Part shown: in pieces, positions 46,230 to 53,820 of the stretch
Layout of the letters: every line of letters begins with the position of its first letter
Position numbering within the stretch: the first letter of the stretch is position 1
Assembly (NCBI GenBank): GCA_965230535.1
Contig: OZ246009.1
Location: forward strand, 1,302,001 to 1,366,000
Reading direction: 5' to 3'
Length of the DNA stretch: 64,000 bases
DNA from: JAUILH01 sp965230535
Lineage (GTDB): Bacteria; Bacteroidota; Bacteroidia; Flavobacteriales_D; JAUILH01
The notes under the pieces: generated by a model
Databases searched by the model: none
The model's input: only the letters and a program-made list of their open reading frames with translations
What the model was told of the DNA's origin: nothing
Made by a program: the position numbers and the translations under genes

Positions 46230-46592
46230 TGAGGCTTTGGCATAATCCGTTTAAATATACTTATATAATATCGAAACACACCTCTAGCATTTCTGTATGG
46301 CTTTGAAATTGCTTTTCTGTTCCAATATTGGTGAATTACGTGTGTAATGATTTGATTTTCATGGCAATATTCTTGTCAATTTTTACTTCCACATTTCTCG
46401 ACGAATAAATTGGATTTTAGTCTTTAAAAACATGGATTTATTCTTGCCCTGAATCTTTTCTAAATTCAGAGGTGTATCCCTCCATAATTTTCGTACCAAT
46501 TTTATATGTGTTCGTACCAAACCCTTGAAAACATTAGGGAGTTTAGAAGGTCTCTCCTCAAATTTGTCAAAAATAACTAACTCAAAAAACGA
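46230..46592. other. Intergenic control region upstream of the surface-protein pair
   Basis: 363 nt between a lipoprotein gene on the minus strand and the pair on the plus strand. It holds two direct copies of TTCGTACCAA (listed separately). The rest is AT-rich; no ORF, tRNA or terminator hairpin was recognised. Confidence 0.6.
46490..46520 (+). promoter_or_regulatory. Direct repeat TTCGTACCAA, two copies 21 bp apart
   Basis: TTCGTACCAA occurs at 46490-46499 and again at 46511-46520, so the copies lie 21 bp (two helical turns) apart on the same DNA face. They sit about 75-100 nt upstream of the first surface-protein gene, where an activator would bind. Confidence 0.6.
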
Positions 46593-48170
46593 ATGAAATT
46601 AAAAGTAATCACCTTTGGAGTACTCCTAACAAATGCATGTATGTTGGGGGCTCAAACCGATATTAAAACGGATGCCAATAGTATAACGGGAAATGCTTCT
46701 TCTCACGATATGGAGATACGAGATATTGGAAACCCCGTTACCCTAAGTCTTAAAAATACCAATAGTGGACCTGGAACTTTAATGGAACTCAATACGAACG
46801 GAGGGTTCATATTGAATCAAAAAGCCAATCAACATATGCATTTTAGAACCAATGACATTGAAAGAATGAGATTAACCAATTCTGGATTCCTTGGTATTGG
46901 TGTTAACAGCCCTTCTTCCATGCTCACAGTAGGGGGCATGATAGAGACAACAAGTGGTGGAATTAAATTCCCTGATGGGACAATTCAAACCACTGCCGGA
47001 GGGAGTGTCGGATCGACATCTCTTGAGTTAACTGATTACCTGAAAATTGGAGATAGCTCATTGTATATCGGCGGAAGTGGTTATGGGGGAGAGTATGAAT
47101 TGTATGTAACTGATGACGATTTGCATATACAAACCAATATACTCTCATCGGATTACAATACTATTCTTAATGCCAAATCTAATTTGGGGAATGTAGGGAT
47201 TGGTACACAAAACCCTACTTCAAAATTAGAAGTAAAGTTGAATATCAGTAATTTATCGGAAGCAGGGAGTAGGATTACAGCACCTCCAGCTTTTACTCCT
47301 TTTGCAACAGAGGCGGACCCATCCTTGCTTGAAGTGAGAAGAGAAAATCCAAGCACAACTTTACCCTGGATAGGAGATGGGACTTTTAACTCTTATTTTT
47401 TGGTTGATGTTGATGGTCATGTTGGTATTTCTCAAGCCGATCCTAATTATTTATTACATGTAACGAATCCATCAACTACCAGTGGAACTGCTTTTCGAGT
47501 GGATGCTGTGAACGGACACATGCGTCTATTTGAAACAGATGGTACGGATGTGAGCGATTATACTCAAATAGAACGAAATGGAGATGGATTCCATATTGTT
47601 CAAAGAGATGAGTCTGCTGCAGTTTTTAATAGAGTTTTCTCGGCTGATATGGATGCAAACGTTGGTATTGGAGCAGCCCCTAATGTAGATGTGAAGATGG
47701 TAGTTGAGAATGAAGAAAAAGTGGTTGGCTTATGCTTGAATAATACTCAAACAGCTAATTATGGTTATGGATTGAAGTGTGTAGTGGATAATAACACAAC
47801 CAAGTCCTTAGCGGTGGTAAACAGCTCTGAGGATGTATTCCGAGTTATGGGAGACGGAGTTGTGTGGTGTACTGAGTTAAATGTAGATGTAAAGGGTGAT
47901 TTTCCTGATTATGTTTTTGATAAAGATTACGATCTGATGTCATTAGATGATCTTAAAAAATTCGTTGAGCAAGAAAAACATCTGCCAAATATTCCTTCTG
48001 CAAAAGAAGTAGCTGAAAATGGGATTGCCGTTTCTGAAATGACAGTAGTTCAAACAGAGAAAATAGAGGAATTAACGCTTTATATTCTTGAGTTAAACGA
48101 ATCAATGAAGAGTTTAAGCAAGCAAAATGAAGAGTTGCAAAAACGAATTGTTGAACTTGAAACAAAGTAA
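46593..48170 (+). CDS. Exported tail-fibre-like protein with C-terminal coiled coil
   Basis: 525 aa with a signal peptide (to LGAQ). The first half resembles the collar/fibre repeats seen in Bacteroidota surface proteins (ERMRLTNSGFLGIGVNSPSSMLTVGGMIETTSGGIKFPDG). Repeated GNVGIGTQNPTSKLEV and HVGISQADPNYLLHV units follow, each a short beta-helix-like turn. The end has the frequent motif HLPNIPSAKEVAENGI, then a heptad coiled coil (EELTLYILELNESMKSLSKQNEELQKRIVELE). This layout usually forms trimeric fibres. It is 3 nt from the next gene (TAA ACC ATG), so both are made from one transcript. Confidence 0.82.
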   Translation: MKLKVITFGVLLTNACMLGAQTDIKTDANSITGNASSHDMEIRDIGNPVTLSLKNTNSGPGTLMELNTNGGFILNQKANQHMHFRTNDIERMRLTNSGFLGIGVNSPSSMLTVGGMIETTSGGIKFPDGTIQTTAGGSVGSTSLELTDYLKIGDSSLYIGGSGYGGEYELYVTDDDLHIQTNILSSDYNTILNAKSNLGNVGIGTQNPTSKLEVKLNISNLSEAGSRITAPPAFTPFATEADPSLLEVRRENPSTTLPWIGDGTFNSYFLVDVDGHVGISQADPNYLLHVTNPSTTSGTAFRVDAVNGHMRLFETDGTDVSDYTQIERNGDGFHIVQRDESAAVFNRVFSADMDANVGIGAAPNVDVKMVVENEEKVVGLCLNNTQTANYGYGLKCVVDNNTTKSLAVVNSSEDVFRVMGDGVVWCTELNVDVKGDFPDYVFDKDYDLMSLDDLKKFVEQEKHLPNIPSAKEVAENGIAVSEMTVVQTEKIEELTLYILELNESMKSLSKQNEELQKRIVELETK

Positions 48171-48173
48171 ACC

Positions 48174-50915
48174 ATGACAGTTTTTAAGAAGAGTATTCTA
48201 GCCTTGTTATTGCTTGGAAGCACTGTTGCTTCATACGGGCAAACAAGTGTCTACGACTTTTGTCCGGTTAGTGCTGTGCCTGATGCGGCATTAACATCAG
48301 CACCAAATGAACACCTAGGTATTTGCTTTGACTTTGAAGAGGGAACCACATACAATCATCCTGCTGGAGTGGATGAAGAATTTAAGGCTTCAGGGCATAT
48401 TAAAGTAAGTCCGAATTTCAAGATGGGAAGTTCAGCAACCAATCCGGATAAGTTTAGGTTGGCATCTCTTGAGGCTCATGACGTTGCCCTTTTCGAGCCA
48501 AATGATCTTTTTGCAGTAAAAAGGTATGAAAGATTTGAATTGGGGGTTGAATTACCTGAAGCTTTGCAAACTGGAATAAACTCATTTATTGCCGATCCAA
48601 GTGCGCCTGATGCGATTAATCCATTTCTTGAATGGGAAATAGATGTGAAAGCAACATACATACATGTGGCAACTGGGACTATTAAAACGGTTAATGGATT
48701 TTACTTTGAAGACTTTGAGCGTGTTCCACAAGAATACACCGGGCCAAATCCAATCAGTTTTTTAGATACTCTATCCTATTCAACATGGGGTGGGTATTGG
48801 CAAAACCTGGGCACCGAAGGATACCCATTTCGAATTCGATTTGCACCTCCTTTAAATGGTGAATGGATAGCATTACTCACCGTGACAACTCCTTCGACAG
48901 GAACGTACAATTATCCGGAATTTATTTTTAACGTAGTAGAATCTGGTAATCCTGGATATATACAAGTTGGATCGAATAACCGTTTTTTTACAAGAGGATC
49001 GGAAACTTTTATTCCTGCCGGGCCTAATTTCGGTTGGCCAGAAACACTTAAGGAACTTCATCCTATTGATTATCCGATCTTTGGAGGCTCTTTAACAGAA
49101 AAAAAACGCAGAGTTAAGGCACCGTTGAAATCATTCATAAATTTTGAAAATGACTTGCAAAAAATAGCTGACGAAGGAGCCAATTGTTTCCGGTATATGT
49201 TAAGTCCTTGGGGAGGCGATATAGAATTCGAAGAAATTGGCAATTATCATAAACGTTTAAATTATGCTTATGAAATTGATAGAATGGTTAATCTGTGCGA
49301 GAATGAAGATCTGACTATCTACTTTAATATGATGGTTCATTATAATTTAGAAACCAATGCTTTCGGATTTAAAAGATGGGATTGGGCAGATGGAGATGAA
49401 TATTTAGATTGTCTATGGGACGAAACAACTGGAACTTTTGTTGATCTTCCGGAGATAGTACATGATCAACAATTTTGCTACCATAGAAACCCAGAATTCG
49501 CTTTGGATAAGCCGGAGTTGTTTTTTACAGATGTTGATGCCAGAAAATACTACAAACAAAAACTAAGGTATATGGTAGCCAGATGGGGATATTCTACCTC
49601 AGTTGGTATGTGGGAGTTGATTAGTGAGGTCAATAACATTGGTGCTATTACGGCAGACAAAAAACCAGATGGCACCGAAGAGCAAATGAGAACATTTCCA
49701 TATAAGGATGCTCTCAATATAAATAATATAGGATCGGTAGCATATAGAACGAACGTTTTTCCAAGTAGTGGAGTTTTTCAGAAAAAGGTGGAAGAATGGC
49801 ATGATGAAATGACTAAGTATATCAACAATACATTAGGAGATGCTCACCCAATAAGCGCTTCATATGCGGGCTCTTCTTTGAGCGGTGACAACACGCATGG
49901 TTTGTCTTCTATTGGGCATGTGTCAGAAAATCATTATAACCATGGAAGAGAGACTAAGTGGTTCCATAAAATAACCAATCCAAGTGGTGGTTTAATTGAA
50001 GAATTAGAAGTTCATGGAAAGCCAGTGGTGTTTGCTGAAACAGGAGTGCCCTATGTTGTTTCTTGTGATGATATTGCTATAGAACTTCAAAGGACATTGT
50101 GGATGAATACATTTTCTGGATTAGCAGCCGGTCTTGGCTATGGAGCAGCAAGACAACCTGACCATTGGCATTATTATAAAGAGTTGTTGGACTTTGTGGA
50201 TGGTGAAGATTTCAATGGAGGAAATTGGATACCAGGACAACACATTGGTATCGGCTCTGCTGCATGGAACGATATGGCACGTGCTGATGAGACAGCGGAC
50301 ATGGTTTATTTGCGTTCTGGTGACAAGAATAAGGTAATGGGAGTTATTAATAACAGAACATATAATTACTACTCTTTACATTCGGACCCAGACGGCTCAG
50401 ATTGTGACACAAAAAAGCCTGAAGACGCTGTGGACGACCTTAATACTGTAAAAATGACTGTGACTGCTTCAAATGGAGGGAATGCCTTGAGAGTACATGG
50501 GTTATTATTATCAACCCAGTACAAAATTTGGTATTACAATGTAAACGGTAATGTTTTAATTGATAGTGCAATAACATTTGGACCTGTCGTTAAGCTAAAT
50601 CATCCAGATCTGAATGATGATCACCCCATCATAGCTTTTAAAATCAAACGTGTTCCAGAGAAGAAGTTTGCGGTCAACTCAATCAACGCATCTTTATACC
50701 CCAACCCTACCAGTAATTGGGTGAACATTCAATGGGAAGGAGACCTTGAGTCAGAAATCCGAATAACTGATGTTTCCGGAAAGTTGGTGTATAGTACACG
50801 GACCGAAGAAAAACAGCTTAGGTGGAATACTGAGTTGGTAGAACCCGGTGTTTATATGGTAAACATTCATCAAAACAAAGAGAGAGTGTTTACAGAAAGA
50901 TTGGTAGTGCAATAA
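48174..50915 (+). CDS. Secreted glycosidase, DUF5060 plus GH5-like barrel, type A T9SS signal
   Basis: 913 aa with a signal peptide (to YGQ). Residues 50-260 are a beta domain of the kind seen in DUF5060 proteins. Residues 275-720 look like a TIM barrel of the GH5/cellulase group: FIPAGPNFGWPE, FINFENDLQKIADEGANCFRYML, then VGMWELISEVNN (likely acid/base Glu485 where the family has NE) and GKPVVFAETGVPY (likely nucleophile Glu622). The substitution of Asn by Ser before Glu485 is unusual. The C-terminus (LYPNPTSNWVNI ... GVYMVNIHQ) is a type A sorting domain. A surface polysaccharide hydrolase is likely; the substrate is unknown. Confidence 0.78.
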   Translation: MTVFKKSILALLLLGSTVASYGQTSVYDFCPVSAVPDAALTSAPNEHLGICFDFEEGTTYNHPAGVDEEFKASGHIKVSPNFKMGSSATNPDKFRLASLEAHDVALFEPNDLFAVKRYERFELGVELPEALQTGINSFIADPSAPDAINPFLEWEIDVKATYIHVATGTIKTVNGFYFEDFERVPQEYTGPNPISFLDTLSYSTWGGYWQNLGTEGYPFRIRFAPPLNGEWIALLTVTTPSTGTYNYPEFIFNVVESGNPGYIQVGSNNRFFTRGSETFIPAGPNFGWPETLKELHPIDYPIFGGSLTEKKRRVKAPLKSFINFENDLQKIADEGANCFRYMLSPWGGDIEFEEIGNYHKRLNYAYEIDRMVNLCENEDLTIYFNMMVHYNLETNAFGFKRWDWADGDEYLDCLWDETTGTFVDLPEIVHDQQFCYHRNPEFALDKPELFFTDVDARKYYKQKLRYMVARWGYSTSVGMWELISEVNNIGAITADKKPDGTEEQMRTFPYKDALNINNIGSVAYRTNVFPSSGVFQKKVEEWHDEMTKYINNTLGDAHPISASYAGSSLSGDNTHGLSSIGHVSENHYNHGRETKWFHKITNPSGGLIEELEVHGKPVVFAETGVPYVVSCDDIAIELQRTLWMNTFSGLAAGLGYGAARQPDHWHYYKELLDFVDGEDFNGGNWIPGQHIGIGSAAWNDMARADETADMVYLRSGDKNKVMGVINNRTYNYYSLHSDPDGSDCDTKKPEDAVDDLNTVKMTVTASNGGNALRVHGLLLSTQYKIWYYNVNGNVLIDSAITFGPVVKLNHPDLNDDHPIIAFKIKRVPEKKFAVNSINASLYPNPTSNWVNIQWEGDLESEIRITDVSGKLVYSTRTEEKQLRWNTELVEPGVYMVNIHQNKERVFTERLVVQ

Positions 50916-50930
50916 TAAATCAAATTCATT

Positions 50931-50965
50931 ACGAAAAGGCTCATCAAGCGGATGAGCCTTTTCGT
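50931..50965 (+). terminator. Terminator after the glycosidase gene
   Basis: ACGAAAAGGCTCATC (50931-50945) and GATGAGCCTTTTCGT (50951-50965) form a perfect 15-bp stem with the loop AAGCG. The T run is inside the stem's right arm. It starts 15 nt after the stop codon. Confidence 0.88.
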
Positions 50966-51001
50966 ATATATTGGTTTTTATCTTAAGGTCTCAACACTAT
51001 A

Positions 51002-51196
51002 TCACTTCTTCAAAACCGTAATAGGTCTTGTGTGGTCAATATAAATCATAGCATCAAATGCATTTGGACTCCCGTGTTTTTTAAGACAATGGGTGAATGT
51101 CTCTTGTCCGACTTCTTTAAACTCAAAAGTTTCATGTGTCCAGCCCTTTCAATTTTTGCCAGCGTATCTAATTACCAGGTGAAGATCCATCAAAAG
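51002..51196 (-). pseudogene. Decayed C-terminal gene fragment
   Basis: On the minus strand, 51148-51002 encodes KGWTHETFEFKEVGQETF...AMIYIDHTRPITVLKK and ends in TGA. The frame is closed upstream by TGA at 51151-51149. One base over, the frame continues as FDGSSPGN-stop-IRWQKLKG, which joins in sense to the first part (both share LKGW/KG). So this is the end of a protein broken by a frameshift and a stop, with no start left. It directly follows the DUF3592 gene. I do not recognise the family. Confidence 0.55.
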
Positions 51197-51700
51197 TTAA
51201 ACATTCGTTTTAAGGGATTGTCTCTTTTTTCTATACCCTCTGATTAGAAAGTAAATTAGTGAAACATATGCAAATAAGGTATATACTATTCCAACATACG
51301 GTTTGCGAATGGGAGGAAGGTTCTTCCAATCAGTTTCGCCTTTAATTCTTATTTCATCTTTTGGGTTACCAGGATGATAGAGTACCGTAACTTCATCTCC
51401 CTTTGTTACCTCAAGGGCGTGTAGTACTTTTACTTTACTTGCCAAAGTAACCTCATATGGTCGTATGCTATAACGAACGGATATATAGCAATTGGATGAC
51501 CTCCCTTTAATTTTCTTCCACCTCTTATATACTGTTCCTTTTACTTCTATAGCATCTTTTGCAAAGGCATTGTACTCAGACACAAAAGAATAATTCATAT
51601 ACCAAGAAGATGGCCCAAGAATTAATCCTAAGAACACCAGGGTTAGATAGATGGTTATGGCAATTTGTTTAAGTTTATATCCCCTATGTTCTTCAGCCAT
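51197..51700 (-). CDS. DUF3592-like membrane protein
   Basis: 167 aa. Two membrane segments (IAITIYLTLVFLGLILGPSSW and VGIVYTLFAYVSLIYFLI) flank an extracytoplasmic beta domain with the phrases VKGTVYKRWKKIKGRSSNCYISVRYSI and GDEVTVLYHPGNPKDEIRI, which fit DUF3592. It is the last gene of a three-gene unit; its start overlaps the end of the barstar-domain gene by 8 nt. Its role beside an immunity-like protein is unknown. Confidence 0.78.
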   Translation of the reverse strand: MAEEHRGYKLKQIAITIYLTLVFLGLILGPSSWYMNYSFVSEYNAFAKDAIEVKGTVYKRWKKIKGRSSNCYISVRYSIRPYEVTLASKVKVLHALEVTKGDEVTVLYHPGNPKDEIRIKGETDWKNLPPIRKPYVGIVYTLFAYVSLIYFLIRGYRKKRQSLKTNV

Positions 51701-52346
51701 TTTTTTGCTTTTCTACGATAAATGTTTTGAACGTTTTATTTGAAGAACTTTGATCCCAATGTTGCTTAATCTCATCAAGGAACCCCTCATAATCAAAATG
51801 CTGATGTTTTTCCACCCCTTTCCAATTATGTATTCTAACATGTATTTCTTGATCTGGTAGCCATGACATATTGGTCATGCAATCATAAATAGCATCCAGA
51901 TTATCACTACAGTAGGAAGGTATTTGAAATACTTCTTTTAGTTCCTTAATAAATCCATTTCTAGACTTCATTCTGGAGGCGTTAAGGTCAAGGATGTATG
52001 GCTTATGTTCTGCGTATCTTTCTATTCTGGCAATAAAGTCATCTAGCTTTTCTTCCCACTTCTTACCAAGGTTGATCTCGGCAATTATTTTATAGTCACA
52101 AACCTCCATGTCTGTTGGGTTTACATTAGATACCACGATATCATAATTCGCAGAAGAAAACTTACCTCCTAAATAACCTGGTGTAGGATCCTTTTCCACA
52201 GCAAAGAAGATAGAAGTACCATTTTTGGTTAATTGAATGATTTCTGTTGTTTTCCAGTTGTTTTGAGATTTAGGAAACGCTTCACCTTCTACTAACCAAA
52301 AAAGGTCAGATAACCTTTCGAGAATTTTTTGTTTTTGGTAATTCAT
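51693..52346 (-). CDS. Barstar-domain protein with an N-terminal unknown domain
   Basis: 217 aa. Residues 115-205 match barstar, the tight inhibitor of barnase-type RNases: YILDLNASRMKSRNGFIKELKEVFQIPSYCSDNLDAIYDCMTNMSW, with the acidic Asp/Asn-rich face after the second helix. The N-terminal 110 residues are unrelated to anything known to me and occur in some barstar-family immunity proteins. No barnase-like RNase or secreted toxin with a matching C-terminus is seen within the window, so this may be an orphan immunity gene. 9 nt separate it from the gene upstream. Confidence 0.82.
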   Translation of the reverse strand: MNYQKQKILERLSDLFWLVEGEAFPKSQNNWKTTEIIQLTKNGTSIFFAVEKDPTPGYLGGKFSSANYDIVVSNVNPTDMEVCDYKIIAEINLGKKWEEKLDDFIARIERYAEHKPYILDLNASRMKSRNGFIKELKEVFQIPSYCSDNLDAIYDCMTNMSWLPDQEIHVRIHNWKGVEKHQHFDYEGFLDEIKQHWDQSSSNKTFKTFIVEKQKNG

Positions 52347-52355
52347 TAGATCTAA

Positions 52356-52730
52356 TTACATTTTCTTATCCTTTTCAGAATCGCGTTGAACACCGTATTG
52401 AAAAAGCAGATCATCATATATGTCTCCAAATACATCCGGACCGCGAAATTGCCAATTTGGTCTGTCATAATAAGTAAGAATTTTCTGAATTAAATCTCTT
52501 GTTTTTTTCTTCAGTGGAATTTCATATTTATAGATATCTTCTAACATTTCTTCCAAGGTAGTTTGCCACATATTTGGGATCCTCCATTCGACAGTTTTAA
52601 TGATTTTAACAAGTATTTCTGCATTAAAAGAGTCCTTTGTCGAAAGATATTTCACATCCTTCTTAAGAAGATTCACCAACTCAATAGTTGATCGTTTGGC
52701 TATTCGGGCTCTTTTATTGGGGGGTAACAT
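52356..52730 (-). CDS. Small cytoplasmic protein of unknown function
   Basis: 124 aa, largely helical with a net positive charge at the start (NKRARIAKRSTIELVNLLKKD) and an acidic end. The phrase YDRPNWQFRGPDVFGDIYDDLLFQYGV is distinctive but unknown to me. It is the first gene of the unit with the barstar-domain and DUF3592 genes. Immunity protein genes often come in such arrays, so a related role is possible. Confidence 0.6.
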   Translation of the reverse strand: MLPPNKRARIAKRSTIELVNLLKKDVKYLSTKDSFNAEILVKIIKTVEWRIPNMWQTTLEEMLEDIYKYEIPLKKKTRDLIQKILTYYDRPNWQFRGPDVFGDIYDDLLFQYGVQRDSEKDKKM

Positions 52731-52736
52731 AATACT

Positions 52737-52890
52737 TTACACTTTATCGGATATTTTCAACTCTATCATAGTATGAATTAAGTTTTTAGATACGTCTTTT
52801 ATGTCCATTCCTTCATTGTTGCGAATGTTATAATGTAAAAGTCGTTTTAATGCTTTTACTATGATGTTAAACTCTTTGTTACTTTTTCTG
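52737..52890 (-). pseudogene. Possible gene remnant between two genes
   Basis: The minus-strand frame from a stop near 52890 to TAA at 52739-52737 reads about 48 residues (NKEFNIIVKALKRLLHYNIRNNEGMDIKD...ELKISDKV). The text is protein-like, but the only ATG is halfway. It could be the end of a lost gene or chance. GTAAAAG/CTTTTAC also form a short hairpin here. Confidence 0.3.
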
Positions 52891-53613
52891 TTTTTCTAGC
52901 CAAAATCCATCATTATTCCACTGCAATACAAATTCAAAATCTGATTCTTTTGAAAACTTTTCATCAATGCAATTGCTAAAAAGGAAGTCATCAAAATAGA
53001 AGACTATTCTGTCGTAGCTTTGATTGACTTTATATTCGCAATTCCCTTCGACCAGAGTCATCTCTTCTTTGTTTAGGTCGCTAAAAAAGTCAGTATTAAA
53101 CAGAGTGGGGATAAACTCACTTTTGTTCAGCCAAACGCCAGTTGTAATGCTGTATTGAAGCAAAAAGAATGTGCTTTCATTTTTATCTGATTCTGCCAAA
53201 AAAGCATGTTTTTTTCCATTCCTATTAAAAACTTTAAAACTCAATTCAATATGGGTGTTTGAGAAGAAAGTTGTGATGGCAATAAAATCTTTTTCATTGG
53301 ACTCTGGTAAATGACGCCAGCCATAGTCTTCTTCCTCAAACCTTTCTAGGAGTAGAGTTTCTATCCCGCTTTTATCCTCATAATACCAGTTTTTTTCTGT
53401 TAAAAAGCTGTCGGCCACAGTAAAAAAATCAGTCAACAATTCTTCGGAAATTGAATCTGTCTCAGTTTTTTTTTCGTCAATAAAAGACGAATCCTTTGAT
53501 TCCCTGCTAGAATTCTCTTCATGCTTATTCTCAATCAATTTATTTTCATTTTTGATTTTGGAATTGCAAGCAACTATAAAAATCGTACTGAACAGAATAA
53601 TCATGAATTTCAT
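52879..53613 (-). CDS. Lipoprotein of unknown function
   Basis: About 244 aa from ATG 53613, which gives the leader MKFMIILFSTIFIVAC with a lipobox (IVAC). An upstream ATG at 53667 would add 18 basic residues before it. A charged linker rich in N, K and E (to about residue 55) precedes an acidic globular part (DFFTVADSFLTEKNWYYEDKSGIETLLL...). No family is recognised. It is AT-rich. Confidence 0.65.
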   Translation of the reverse strand: MKFMIILFSTIFIVACNSKIKNENKLIENKHEENSSRESKDSSFIDEKKTETDSISEELLTDFFTVADSFLTEKNWYYEDKSGIETLLLERFEEEDYGWRHLPESNEKDFIAITTFFSNTHIELSFKVFNRNGKKHAFLAESDKNESTFFLLQYSITTGVWLNKSEFIPTLFNTDFFSDLNKEEMTLVEGNCEYKVNQSYDRIVFYFDDFLFSNCIDEKFSKESDFEFVLQWNNDGFWLEKQKK

Positions 53614-53720
53614 AACCACTTTCTTTTTCTCCAATTTCAAGTTAATATTCTTCATTTTGTAAGACATAAATTCTGAGTAATAATATCATTCATGAATTCT
53701 TATGATCTTTTTTGGTTGTC

Positions 53721-53801
53721 AGTGTTTTAGAAAGACAGAGCTCAACTTTTCTAGTTAATTGAACTTTTTTAACTCGATATTTTGACTCCGTCTCACTAAC
53801 G
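53721..53801. repeat. Direct repeat copy 1 flanking the adhesin gene
   Basis: This 81-bp stretch, starting AGTGTTTTAGAAAGACAGAG and ending CTCACTAACG, is matched with few differences by 56527-56610. A weaker match extends leftwards over TTTTTTGGTTGTCAG. The adhesin gene and the tRNA fragment lie between the two copies. Confidence 0.8.
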
Positions 53802-53820
53802 TTTAGCGTAAAAAGACGCT
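53796..53820 (-). repeat. Half attC-like site after the adhesin gene
   Basis: The hairpin AGCGT/ACGCT directly follows the adhesin stop codon, then comes CGTTAG (minus strand), the outer box also found in the spacers at 56.6 kb and 60.1 kb. The inner boxes are missing. Confidence 0.4.
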
